Assembly: GCA_035529715.1 (NCBI GenBank)
Contig: DATKWF010000002.1
Location: 1 to 23,858, forward strand
From: DATKWF01 sp035529715
GTDB lineage: Bacteria > Chloroflexota > Dehalococcoidia > Dehalococcoidales > RBG-16-60-22
Direction: 5' to 3'
DNA length: 23,858 nucleotides
This document shows, one piece after another, positions 7,679-14,729 of the stretch. The first letter of the stretch is position 1. Every line of letters starts with the position of its first letter. A model generated the notes under the pieces. It was not told the DNA's origin, searched no databases, and was given only the letters and a program-made list of their open reading frames with translations. The position numbers and the translations under genes were made by a program.

Positions 7679-8341
7679 CTACAGCCACCCAAAAACACGT
7701 TGCTTGACGAATTCAAAGTTATCTTTTATTTTCTCAGCGCCGATTAAAATACCCATATGCCCGGGCAATAAATATTCAATCTCCAGCTTGGACAGCGCCT
7801 CTATAGATTGCTTGAGTTCAGTTCCGTCGCCGCCGGGCAGGTCAACCCGCCCCGTGCTCTGGTCAAAAATCACGTCCCCACAGAACAGAATTTTATTCTT
7901 CCGACAGTAAAAGCAGATACTATCTGGAGAATGCCCCGGAGCGTGGATAAACTTAAGTTCTATTTCGCCAGCATCCAGCTTACTATCATCAAAGCAGTTA
8001 TCTTCCCTGAAGCCCACCGGCTGAAAACCAAAATACTTTGACAGCTGAACAAAAGTTATACGATAAAATTTCTTCTGAAGGGGATGAAAGACAATGCTGG
8101 CTGCTGAAAGTTCCTTAAAGGCTTCATCTGCCCCGCAATGGTCGCCATGAAGATGGGTATTGATAATAACATCAATATCTTCGGGTTTAATACCATCTTC
8201 GTTCAAATCCTGAACCAGTGCGGGCAGGAACTGGGGAGAACCGGGGTCAATAATAATACTGAGATCATCCTTAATCACATAGGTATTGCAGTCAAAAATT
8301 CCCTTCTCGGGATAAAAGTATAGATTATTTGTTAACTTCAT
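7679..8341 (-). CDS. Metallo-beta-lactamase-fold hydrolase (glyoxalase II-like)
   Basis: This 220-residue protein has the full metal-ligand set of the superfamily: NTHLHGDHCG with H63, H65, D67 and H68; APGHS with H137; CGDVIF with D156; and PGHMG with H195. This is the dinuclear-metal pattern of the hydroxyacylglutathione hydrolase group, which cleaves thioesters and related bonds, but the substrate cannot be read from sequence. No signal peptide is seen, so it is cytoplasmic. It is the first gene of a probable two-gene unit with pncC. Its promoter lies in a shared divergent region with the small membrane protein gene. No clear ribosome site precedes the ATG. Confidence 0.9.
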   Translation of the reverse strand: MKLTNNLYFYPEKGIFDCNTYVIKDDLSIIIDPGSPQFLPALVQDLNEDGIKPEDIDVIINTHLHGDHCGADEAFKELSAASIVFHPLQKKFYRITFVQLSKYFGFQPVGFREDNCFDDSKLDAGEIELKFIHAPGHSPDSICFYCRKNKILFCGDVIFDQSTGRVDLPGGDGTELKQSIEALSKLEIEYLLPGHMGILIGAEKIKDNFEFVKQRVFGWL

Positions 8342-8366
8342 GTTACTATTTACCAGACCCTGCTAA

Positions 8367-8414
8367 TTAACTTTTTGCTTTTTTGATTATATAATAATTA
8401 AGACTTAAGACAAA
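8367..8414. promoter_or_regulatory. Back-to-back promoters sharing a palindromic -10 region
   Basis: The ten-base palindrome ATTATATAAT (8386-8395) supplies TATAAT on both strands. Leftward: TTGTCT (8413-8408), 16-bp spacer, TATAAT (8391-8386), for the hydrolase gene. Rightward: TTAACT (8367-8372), 17-bp spacer, TATAAT (8390-8395), for the 60-residue membrane protein. The two -10 boxes overlap by two bases, so the promoters should exclude each other. Confidence 0.5.
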
Positions 8415-8432
8415 ATAGAAGGAGGTTCTAAT

Positions 8433-8615
8433 ATGAGCATAAGCGCCGTAATTGTTGGTGCCGTTGGGGGGCTGTGTGCAGTGCTGGGTATCATTACTGC
8501 CGCCGAAGTAATTCCATTAGTTATGCCTCAATTTACCTGGATGTTCTGGTTTGTGTTATCGGCAATCCTACTCTTAGCCTCTATCGCTCTTTCTTTCGGG
8601 CGCGGCTACGAATAA
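8433..8615 (+). CDS. Small two-helix membrane protein (60 aa)
   Basis: I do not recognise a family. The ribosome site AGAAGGAGG followed seven bases later by ATG is among the best in the window, which supports real translation despite the short length. The protein has two predicted membrane helices, roughly residues 4-30 and 34-55, linked by a short turn with prolines, and ends in a short positively charged tail FGRGYE. It has its own promoter and no close operon partner; the next gene begins about 97 bases on. It could be a small subunit or regulator of another membrane protein; nothing in the sequence decides this. Confidence 0.75.
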   Translation: MSISAVIVGAVGGLCAVLGIITAAEVIPLVMPQFTWMFWFVLSAILLLASIALSFGRGYE

Positions 8616-8712
8616 TTAGACTTGCTGTCTGAATTAACTGACAAATCAGCGGTAACAGGTTTGCATTTCTATCGGTAATTTAGTTTTATATGTGTCAGCC
8701 CCTTTTGAGGAC

Positions 8713-8985
8713 ATGACAGAGAACAAGGTCAAAATTTCGCTGCGAGTTCACCCCAATGCCAGCAAGAGTGAGCTGGTTGGCTTTGCCGGCGGAGTGCTGG
8801 AGGTAAGGATAGCCGCCCCGCCGGTCAAAGGTAAAGCCAATAAAGAACTTATAGCTTTGCTCAGCCAGAAACTGGATGTGAGTAAAAGCCATCTGGTCAT
8901 TATCAAAGGCCATACCAGCCGTATGAAAGTTATTGCCATTGACGGCTTGAATCAGGCAGAGGTTATGAAGCGACTTTCTCCTTAG
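8713..8985 (+). CDS. DUF167 / YggU family protein
   Basis: This is a small cytoplasmic protein of the widespread DUF167 (UPF0235) family, whose function is not established. The 90-residue product has the family core: VKISLRVHPNASKSELVG at the start, LEVRIAAPPVKGKANKEL in the middle, then a helix and KSHLVIIKGHTSRMKVIAI. I list ATG 8713. The frame also allows GTG 8692, which would add seven residues. Neither has a well-placed ribosome site: GAGG lies only two bases before the ATG. Its last 23 bases overlap the end of the convergent DUF4349 gene. Confidence 0.85.
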   Translation: MTENKVKISLRVHPNASKSELVGFAGGVLEVRIAAPPVKGKANKELIALLSQKLDVSKSHLVIIKGHTSRMKVIAIDGLNQAEVMKRLSP

Positions 8986-9859
8986 CCTTCTTCTTCTTTC
9001 TCCGTAAACGCCAGTAGATAATGCCAGCGATAGCGCCCCAAATCGGCGTGAAGATTAGAAGCCAGATGGCTATGTTGCCCAGCCACTGCCCAAAGACAAC
9101 AATGCCACGGACAGCGGATTTGAGTACCTCAAGGGCACTCCAGCCAGCCCGAACCATCCCCTTGGCGGTAGCCGCCGGCTCCAGACGCACCCAGATAAGG
9201 GACATTGACGTGGTCCGCTCCAGATACTGCACCCGCCCCTTAATTTGCTCGATTTCATTCCGTACCCGGGACAGACTATCATAAACCTTGAGGATGTCCT
9301 CTACTTCTTCGGCTTTTTCCAGAAGAGCCAGATACTGATTCTCAGTTGCTTCAGCATTATTTAATCGGGCTTGCAGGTCAATGTACTCCTCGGTTACATC
9401 CTGACTATCGGTGCTTTCCGATTCCACCCTGACCGCCAGGTCTCTCAGTTCAGCCAGCGCCACATTAAACTTGTCATCGGGCACCCGAAAAGAAATTCTT
9501 CCTCTCCTTTCCTTTTCCTCACCATAAACCTGTGACGAGACCACATAGCCGCCAAGCTCTTCCACAATCTGTGCTATCTCATCCATAGCTTCAATTACAT
9601 CATCCACCACCAGAGATACTTCTCCAGTGCGAATTATCATCCGCTCTTCACCCTCATAAACCGCTCCTTCTTCCGCTGGTGGAAGTGATGGGGATACTCC
9701 CTGGTAATATGAGTCTGGTCCCGACGCCGGTCCTGGTGCCGGTGCTGGCATCGGTGCCGGCATCGGTGCTGGCACCGGCGCTGTGGCCGAGGGTGCACCA
9801 CAAGAGACAGTTACCAGCAAAAGCATGACCAGTAACAACATTACTAACAGCTTTTTCAT
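8963..9859 (-). CDS. DUF4349 lipoprotein with coiled coil and C-terminal membrane helix
   Basis: A 298-residue cell-envelope protein of unknown function. A lysine-initiated hydrophobic signal runs to LLVTVSCG, with C20 as the likely lipidated cysteine. Residues 25-55 are a Pro/Ala linker with PAPMPAPM-type repeats. The DUF4349 domain follows from about residue 65: MIIRTGEVSLVVDDV, an EELGGYVVSS turn, FRVPDDKF, and a long heptad-like stretch from about 155 to 225. It ends with a membrane helix near 245-275 and a very basic tail RRKKKKAKEK. An AGGAGGTT ribosome site confirms the ATG. It may be a membrane-tethered envelope sensor or scaffold; this is not known. The 3' end overlaps the YggU-family gene by 23 bases. 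Confidence 0.88.
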   Translation of the reverse strand: MKKLLVMLLLVMLLLVTVSCGAPSATAPVPAPMPAPMPAPAPGPASGPDSYYQGVSPSLPPAEEGAVYEGEERMIIRTGEVSLVVDDVIEAMDEIAQIVEELGGYVVSSQVYGEEKERRGRISFRVPDDKFNVALAELRDLAVRVESESTDSQDVTEEYIDLQARLNNAEATENQYLALLEKAEEVEDILKVYDSLSRVRNEIEQIKGRVQYLERTTSMSLIWVRLEPAATAKGMVRAGWSALEVLKSAVRGIVVFGQWLGNIAIWLLIFTPIWGAIAGIIYWRLRRKKKKAKEKVAS

Positions 9860-9961
9860 AATTCAACCTCCTGAGTAATTTACTATCTATAACGCTGATG
9901 ATAAGAAAAAGTTAGGGTAATCTGCTATCCATTAAGCATTTATTTAAATTTTATCACGCCA

Positions 9962-9973
9962 ACAGAATTCTGT
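9962..9973. repeat. Perfect 12-bp palindrome ACAGAATTCTGT
   Basis: A perfect twelve-base palindrome lies in the 207-bp stretch between the DUF4349 gene and the downstream terminator, about 100 bp upstream of the DUF4349 ATG. It may be an operator for that gene. No matched promoter elements were found beside it, so the call is tentative. Confidence 0.3.
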
Positions 9974-10006
9974 ATAGAGATTGCGCAACGAGTTATCCTC
10001 TAAAAT

Positions 10007-10030
10007 AAAAAAAAGGGGGGGTCCCCTCTC
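10007..10030 (-). terminator. Intrinsic terminator of the two-receiver unit
   Basis: On the minus strand GAGAGGGG, a short loop and CCCC are followed by a run of eight T. The four G:C pairs are extended by A:T and G:T pairs with the T-run. It lies about 37 bases after the stop at 10067 and ends the transcript of the genes at 10067-11287. Confidence 0.6.
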
Positions 10031-10066
10031 TAAAATTCACCTCTACCTTTATCGTTGTGCCCCAGG

Positions 10067-10843
10067 CTAGTTCATCACATTGGCAAGTGCCTTTCCGGCT
10101 ATTCCGTTTTCCTTGAGGATAACGCGCAACCTTCTGCTGTGGCTGGTTCCCGGCCTCGCCAGACTGCCAAATTTTTCGGACAGGTCGGAAAAGGTACCTT
10201 CAGCCAGTAGCTCTTCATCTTCCACCTCTACACCGGCCATACCAGCCAATTTCTCACAGAGACCGGCCAGGGTGATAAAACGCAATTCCAGCGTGATAAC
10301 CACACCACACGACCAAGAGCCAGCCACCCGCAGGATACTGCCAGAGTGGTCACCAAGAATGCTTTCCATCTGGCAGAGGAATTTCAATAAGTTGGCAGAC
10401 CCAGCCAATGGCGATGTGACCAGCTCAACTGTCTCCCCATTATAGTCGCTCCACTGTACCCGCACCTGCTTATTCCGATATACCTCCCGGATGACGCCAG
10501 TGATTTCCGTGCACGCCCAATCTTTTACCAGGGAGTCAACTATCCCAGCTTCCAAAGCTCCGGCGCGACAACTCCTGCCCTCAGTCACTAAAATAACACC
10601 GGCATTGCAACTCAACCCGCCCTTTTTCAAATAACGTGCAGCCTCGATACCATTCATCCCCGGCATCTGAGCATCCATCAGCACTATATCTGGCTGTAGC
10701 TTTGCCATCTCGGAAGAGGCCTCCTCAGCGCTAGCATAATCACCAACAACTTTCATGTCCTCTTCCTGCTCCAGCATGCGCTGCAACCCATAGCGAACAG
10801 GTTCATGCTCATCAATCAAAAGAATTCTGATAGCCTGACGCAC
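10067..10843 (-). CDS. Response regulator: NarL-type receiver with an unrecognised C-terminal domain
   Basis: Residues 5 to about 122 are a receiver domain: IDEHEP (acidic pair at residues 11-12), VLMDAQMPGMNG with D57 as the phosphorylated Asp, T87, and K107 in SLVKDW. After it comes about 135 residues that do not contain the LuxR/NarL helix-turn-helix or a winged helix. This part has a strand-helix pattern ending in LCEKLAGMAGVEVEDEE, reminiscent of a ferredoxin-like (ACT-type) fold, then RRLRVILKENG and a short helix. I chose GTG 10843, which has AAGGGGGAT upstream and gives 258 residues; TTG 10885 would add 14. It follows a single-domain receiver by about 60 bases and is the last gene before a terminator. 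Output function is unknown. Confidence 0.85.
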   Translation of the reverse strand: MRQAIRILLIDEHEPVRYGLQRMLEQEEDMKVVGDYASAEEASSEMAKLQPDIVLMDAQMPGMNGIEAARYLKKGGLSCNAGVILVTEGRSCRAGALEAGIVDSLVKDWACTEITGVIREVYRNKQVRVQWSDYNGETVELVTSPLAGSANLLKFLCQMESILGDHSGSILRVAGSWSCGVVITLELRFITLAGLCEKLAGMAGVEVEDEELLAEGTFSDLSEKFGSLARPGTSHSRRLRVILKENGIAGKALANVMN

Positions 10844-10900
10844 TTTATCCCCCTTTCCTGGTAATCTGCGGTGTTCCCGGTGCAACCGAACCCGATGATG

Positions 10901-11287
10901 CTAGAGGGGTGTGTCTGAACCAGTTCGTCTCAGCTTTGCCCTGACTCTGGCCAACAGTTCTCGGGTATGGAATGGCTTCTTAATATAATCGTCCGCACCG
11001 AGAGCCAGAGCATTGTGCAAAGTCGTCACTTCGCTCCTCGCGGTAAGCATGATTATCGGGATATCAGAGTGCTGCCGGACAAGGTCAAGGACCTGAAAAC
11101 CGTTAAGCTCGGGCATCATAATATCAAGGATAATCAAATCTGGCTCACGTTCTTTCATTAGAGCCATTGCACATTTGCCGTCGGCAGCAGTGATAACATC
11201 ATATCCTTCTAGCTCAAAGAGACGGTTTACCATCCTCAATATTTCCTGGTCGTCATCTACCACTAGTATCAATTGGTTTCCGTTCAT
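10901..11287 (-). CDS. Single-domain response regulator (receiver only)
   Basis: This 128-residue protein is a stand-alone CheY-like receiver of the OmpR lineage. It has VVDDD (residues 9-13), the phosphorylated D55 in LIILDIMMPELNG, LTARS with the conserved Thr, and DDYIKKPF with the conserved Lys. It ends just after the receiver (ARVRAKLRRTG) where OmpR-type proteins continue into the winged helix; the stop there is clean, so the short form looks genuine rather than broken. An AGGAGG site lies upstream of the ATG. It is probably co-transcribed with the two-domain receiver protein downstream. Its kinase may be the three-PAS kinase encoded upstream, which is an inference. Confidence 0.93.
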   Translation of the reverse strand: MNGNQLILVVDDDQEILRMVNRLFELEGYDVITAADGKCAMALMKEREPDLIILDIMMPELNGFQVLDLVRQHSDIPIIMLTARSEVTTLHNALALGADDYIKKPFHTRELLARVRAKLRRTGSDTPL

Positions 11288-11468
11288 ACAGGGCTGACCT
11301 CCTACTCATCGCAGTTCCCAATGCTATCACCCCTCCCCACCAGTTATCTCTAACCCGGTTACTCCTTTACTCTAGAGAGGCTGACTCACAACCACATCAC
11401 AACCTTAGCTTGAACCGTCACAAACAAATCACGAGTGTAGCGCAGCTTTAAATGCCCAGGAGGGAAAC

Positions 11469-11494
11469 AAAAAGCCTTCCCAAAAATGGAAGGC
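11469..11494 (-). terminator. Intrinsic terminator of the kinase operon
   Basis: GCCTTCC (11474-11480) and GGAAGGC (11488-11494) form a perfect seven-base stem with a seven-base loop. On the minus strand it is followed by TTTTTGTTT. It lies about 45 bases after the stop of the OmpR-type regulator at 11540 and closes the kinase-receiver-regulator operon. Confidence 0.88.
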
Positions 11495-11539
11495 CAATTC
11501 AATTATTATCGTAACACTTTGAGAAGATACGCTATAGAT

Positions 11540-12238
11540 TTATGCTGGCTTCACCAACATGTAGCCTATGCCAGGTCTGGTTGAAATATATCTGGGTGAT
11601 TTGGCATCATCCTGCAGCTTGTGTCTGAGCCGAGCCATAGTTACCTGAAGCAGGTGTGTCTCACCTACATACTCCTCACCCCAGACCTTCTCCAGTATCT
11701 GGTCGGGGGTAACGATGCAACCGGCATTGCGCACCAAATAGGCTAACAGCTTATACTCAGTGGCTGTTAGAATTAACTCTTGACCACGCAGGGTAACCTT
11801 ATGTTGAGCAGGGTCTATTACCAAATCGCCAGAATAGAACGCCGGCTCTTTATATTCATCCCAAACCCTGGTTCGGCGCAAAACAGCCCTTACCCGCGCC
11901 ACCAGTTCACTGGACGAGAAAGGCTTGAGCACATAGTCATCGGCACCAATATTCAGTCCTTCAACCTTTTCCTTCTCGTCACCTTTGGCAGTGATCATAA
12001 TTATCGGTACTCTGGAAAACTCACGTATACGCTGGCACACAGCATATCCATCCATACCTGGTAACATAATGTCCAGCAGCACCAGAGCCGGAGTCTCCTC
12101 GGCAAGCATATTGATGGCTACCTCCCCATCAGCAGCGACAGCTACCCGGTAACCCTCAAGCTCCAGAGTACGCTGCATCATGCGCAATATACGAACATCA
12201 TCATCAACCACTAACACCGATTGCTTCCTCGTTGGCAT
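11540..12238 (-). CDS. OmpR-family response regulator (DNA-binding)
   Basis: A two-domain transcription factor. Residues 1-120 are the receiver: VVDDD near residue 10, phosphorylated D56 in LVLLDIMLPGMDG, MITAKG with the conserved Thr, and DDYVLKPF with the conserved Lys. Residues from about 130 are a winged-helix domain: LTATEYKLLAYLVRNAG, ILEKVWGEEYVGETHLLQV as the recognition region, and STRPGIGYML at the end. I prefer ATG 12238 (232 residues), which has GAGGG five bases upstream; GTG 12250 overlaps the upstream stop and would add four residues. It is the last gene of the operon headed by the histidine kinase, which is probably its partner. Confidence 0.94.
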   Translation of the reverse strand: MPTRKQSVLVVDDDVRILRMMQRTLELEGYRVAVAADGEVAINMLAEETPALVLLDIMLPGMDGYAVCQRIREFSRVPIIMITAKGDEKEKVEGLNIGADDYVLKPFSSSELVARVRAVLRRTRVWDEYKEPAFYSGDLVIDPAQHKVTLRGQELILTATEYKLLAYLVRNAGCIVTPDQILEKVWGEEYVGETHLLQVTMARLRHKLQDDAKSPRYISTRPGIGYMLVKPA

Positions 12239-12246
12239 GTTAACCC

Positions 12247-12636
12247 TCACTTCTCCCGGCTCAATACCCGAGCTACAGTCTCCCTCAGGCGGGCCGCACT
12301 CAGCGGTTTGACCAGGTAATCGGTAGCCCCCATTTCGAACGCTCTCTCCCGTGGTGACACTTCAGCCGAGGCGGTAAACACAATTACCGGAATCTCCGAG
12401 AGTTCCGGTTCACTCTTAATCTGCTCCAGCACTTCCCAGCCATTATGCTCGGGCAGTCTCAAGTCCAGCAGCACGAGACTGACCGGAACCTCTTTGACTA
12501 ACATTACGCCCATTTCGCTGTCCTTAGCCTGGAGAATATGATATCCTTCCAGCTCAAGCACACGTGAGGCGAAGTTGCGGACCTCAGCCTCATCCTCAAT
12601 AATAAGGATTGTCTCTATCTTACGCTTCTTCACCAT
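12247..12636 (-). CDS. Single-domain response regulator (receiver only)
   Basis: This 129-residue CheY-like receiver has the acidic pair in LIIEDEAEVR, phosphorylated D58 in LVLLDLRLPEHNGW, VFTASA with the conserved Thr, and TDYLVKPLS with the conserved Lys. No output domain is present. Its start lies 17 bases inside the end of the histidine kinase gene, and its stop sits nine bases before the next ATG, so the three genes are tightly coupled. A receiver between kinase and OmpR regulator could be a competing phosphate sink or an intermediate; the sequence does not show which. Confidence 0.93.
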   Translation of the reverse strand: MVKKRKIETILIIEDEAEVRNFASRVLELEGYHILQAKDSEMGVMLVKEVPVSLVLLDLRLPEHNGWEVLEQIKSEPELSEIPVIVFTASAEVSPRERAFEMGATDYLVKPLSAARLRETVARVLSREK

Positions 12637-14635
12637 GGCGCCGCCCTTTACTTGCAGTATCTATTGGCAGGGTAAAGTAAAAAGTGCTCCCCTTCCCCAG
12701 CTTACTGTCTACCCAGATCCGACCGCCATGTGCCTCCACCAGCCCCTTGCAGATTGCCAGCCCCAACCCGACACCACCAATCTCAGATTCTGAAGCCAGC
12801 CGTTGCTCGATACGATACATCCGGTCAAATACCCTTTCCACCTCTTCAGCCGGGATGCCTATCCCCTGGTCAGCAACACTGACCAGCAACTTTGCTCCTG
12901 TCCGCCGGGCCTGCACTAATATTTTTGTTCCCTTCTCCGAGTATTTAATAGCGTTGTCAAGGATATTATCCACCACCTGCCGAATTCGCTTGGCATCAAT
13001 TGTCACGGTTGGTAGCCTCTTTCTCAAGTCTAGTACTATTTCGTGACCGGCTGCCCTTAGTCTGGCTTCAGCCACGGACTTCTCCATCAGTTCTGAAACT
13101 CTGACGGATTCCTTTTCCAGCTTCAACAGCCCTGCCTCCAGCCGTGACATATCCAGAAGACAGTCCACAAGCTCGGTCAACCGGTCGGTGGCTCCATCTA
13201 TTGATGCTAAATATTGTTCTTTTTCTTCCGGCCCCAGCCTGCGGTCGTAATCCAGAAGCATGGTGGAGTATCCCTTGATTACCGCCAATGGAGTACGCAA
13301 CTCGTGTGAGACGGTAGAAAGAAGATTGCTCTTGAGTTCGTTTAATTCCTCATATTCAATCATTTTCCTCTCTGCCCGCTCACGTTCGGTGATATCCACA
13401 ACAATTCCTCTCACCCCGACAGCCTTATTTTTTTGAAGGATAGGGCTGGCATATAATAGAACCGGGAATGTGCTACCATCTTTCCTCTGTGCCGTGTACT
13501 GGATGCCGTCCAACTTGCCACCACTCAACACCCGCTGAATATCCACCCCTACTCTATTCCGGTCATCAGGAACAAACATTTTAAGAATACTCCAGCCTTT
13601 ATCAGAATCCTCTAAAGTATGAGCGAATAAATCAATACTATTCAGGTTAATAAAGGCCAAATTACCAACCCTATCAAGTTCAAAGGCGGTTTGCGGCAGC
13701 AAATCGGCCAGGTCCCTGTATTTTCTTTCACTCTCCTTAAGTGCTTCCTCGGCTTGCTTGCGTTCGGTAATATCCTCAACAAAGGCAAGTACTCCACCAC
13801 AGCCAGCATCTTCAACAATCGGTGAAGTACTGAATCTGGTATAGATTCTCATTCCATCCTTGCGAAGAAATTCAAACTCCACCTGCCCTTCGGTACCCCG
13901 CCGGCAGCGTTCCAGGTTGTGGGCGGCAATTTCCACACCGCGCTTATCCATAAAAGAGAATAAGTGTCTCCCAAGCATCTCCTCCACGGTGTATCCCAGC
14001 ATCTCGGCCATGCGGTTATTAACAAAGGTGGTCTTGGCATCAGCATCAATCGCCCACACACCTTCCAGCGCATTTTCAATAAACTGGCGGTATTTCTTCT
14101 CGCTCTGCCGTAACTCCTCCTCCGCCCGCTTGCGCTCGGTTATATCCTGATATATTGTCTGGAACTGCTTTTCACCACCCCACATTATCTCCCGATGAAA
14201 CACCTCCAGATGTCTAACCTCACCATTCTTGCGGACAATGCTCACTTCAAAACTATCCGGGACAGTCTCCCCAGCTCCCCTCTTTCTTGCCCTTTCCTGC
14301 TGCTCGGCATAACTTTCGGTAGCATATCGCTCCATGGCAGAGGTAGCTTTCAGTTCCGCAACACTGCTGCATCCATAAATATCCAGAATAGCCTGATTGG
14401 CATAAATAGTGTTTCCTGCCGCATCAATGATAGAAATACCTAAAGGTGAATTATCTAAAGAGTTGCGGAGATCTCGCTCTGCTACCCGCAGCGCTTCCTC
14501 CACCCGTCTGCGCTCAGACTCAGATACTTCCAGCTCAGTCAGTCGCCGGCGCATCCGCACCAGTTCTTCTAATAGCTGGTCTTTTGTCCTGATTTCGTCT
14601 CTCGCTCTTGTCTTTTGAGAACTTATAACTGCCAT
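12620..14635 (-). CDS. Sensor histidine kinase with three PAS domains, no membrane segment
   Basis: A 671-residue kinase predicted to be cytoplasmic, since no transmembrane helix is seen. A coiled N-terminus (about 1-55) leads to PAS domains at about 57-170, 178-300 and 305-415, each ending in DITER and joined by short coils. The HisKA domain has STVSHELRTPLAVIKGY with the phosphorylated His at about residue 444. The ATPase domain has the N box (NILDNAIKYSE), G1 (DQGIGIP) and G2 (GLGLAICKG), all intact. The ligand is unknown; PAS domains may hold haem, flavin or a small molecule, and no diagnostic residue was identified. It heads an operon with a single receiver and an OmpR-type regulator. 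The -10 box ends seven bases before the ATG and no ribosome site is present, so a leaderless mRNA is likely. Confidence 0.95.
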   Translation of the reverse strand: MAVISSQKTRARDEIRTKDQLLEELVRMRRRLTELEVSESERRRVEEALRVAERDLRNSLDNSPLGISIIDAAGNTIYANQAILDIYGCSSVAELKATSAMERYATESYAEQQERARKRGAGETVPDSFEVSIVRKNGEVRHLEVFHREIMWGGEKQFQTIYQDITERKRAEEELRQSEKKYRQFIENALEGVWAIDADAKTTFVNNRMAEMLGYTVEEMLGRHLFSFMDKRGVEIAAHNLERCRRGTEGQVEFEFLRKDGMRIYTRFSTSPIVEDAGCGGVLAFVEDITERKQAEEALKESERKYRDLADLLPQTAFELDRVGNLAFINLNSIDLFAHTLEDSDKGWSILKMFVPDDRNRVGVDIQRVLSGGKLDGIQYTAQRKDGSTFPVLLYASPILQKNKAVGVRGIVVDITERERAERKMIEYEELNELKSNLLSTVSHELRTPLAVIKGYSTMLLDYDRRLGPEEKEQYLASIDGATDRLTELVDCLLDMSRLEAGLLKLEKESVRVSELMEKSVAEARLRAAGHEIVLDLRKRLPTVTIDAKRIRQVVDNILDNAIKYSEKGTKILVQARRTGAKLLVSVADQGIGIPAEEVERVFDRMYRIEQRLASESEIGGVGLGLAICKGLVEAHGGRIWVDSKLGKGSTFYFTLPIDTASKGRRHGEEA

Positions 14636-14637
14636 CA

Positions 14638-14672
14638 GACATATAATATGTCAAGAATATGTCATTTGTCAA
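14638..14672 (-). promoter_or_regulatory. Kinase operon promoter with 15-bp palindrome and 11-bp-period direct repeat
   Basis: Minus strand: TTGACA (14672-14667), 18-bp spacer, TATTAT (14648-14643). The palindrome GACATAT-A-ATATGTC (14638-14652) covers the -10 box and the predicted start. TGACATATT occurs twice, at 14664-14656 and 14653-14645, one helical turn apart. The start codon follows at 14635, so transcription should begin at or one base before it. Confidence 0.6.
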
Positions 14673-14705
14673 TAGAGGAGATATTAAACGAGGGAGAATA
14701 ATAGC

Positions 14706-14729
14706 TAGGCTGCCGTTTAAATCAGCCTA
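14706..14729 (-). terminator. Hairpin over the stop codon of the metal-binding lipoprotein gene
   Basis: TAGGCTG (14706-14712) and CAGCCTA (14723-14729) form a perfect seven-base stem with a ten-base loop; the TAG stop lies inside the stem. On the minus strand it is followed by GCTATTATTCT, only moderately T-rich. It may limit read-through into the kinase operon. Confidence 0.45.
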
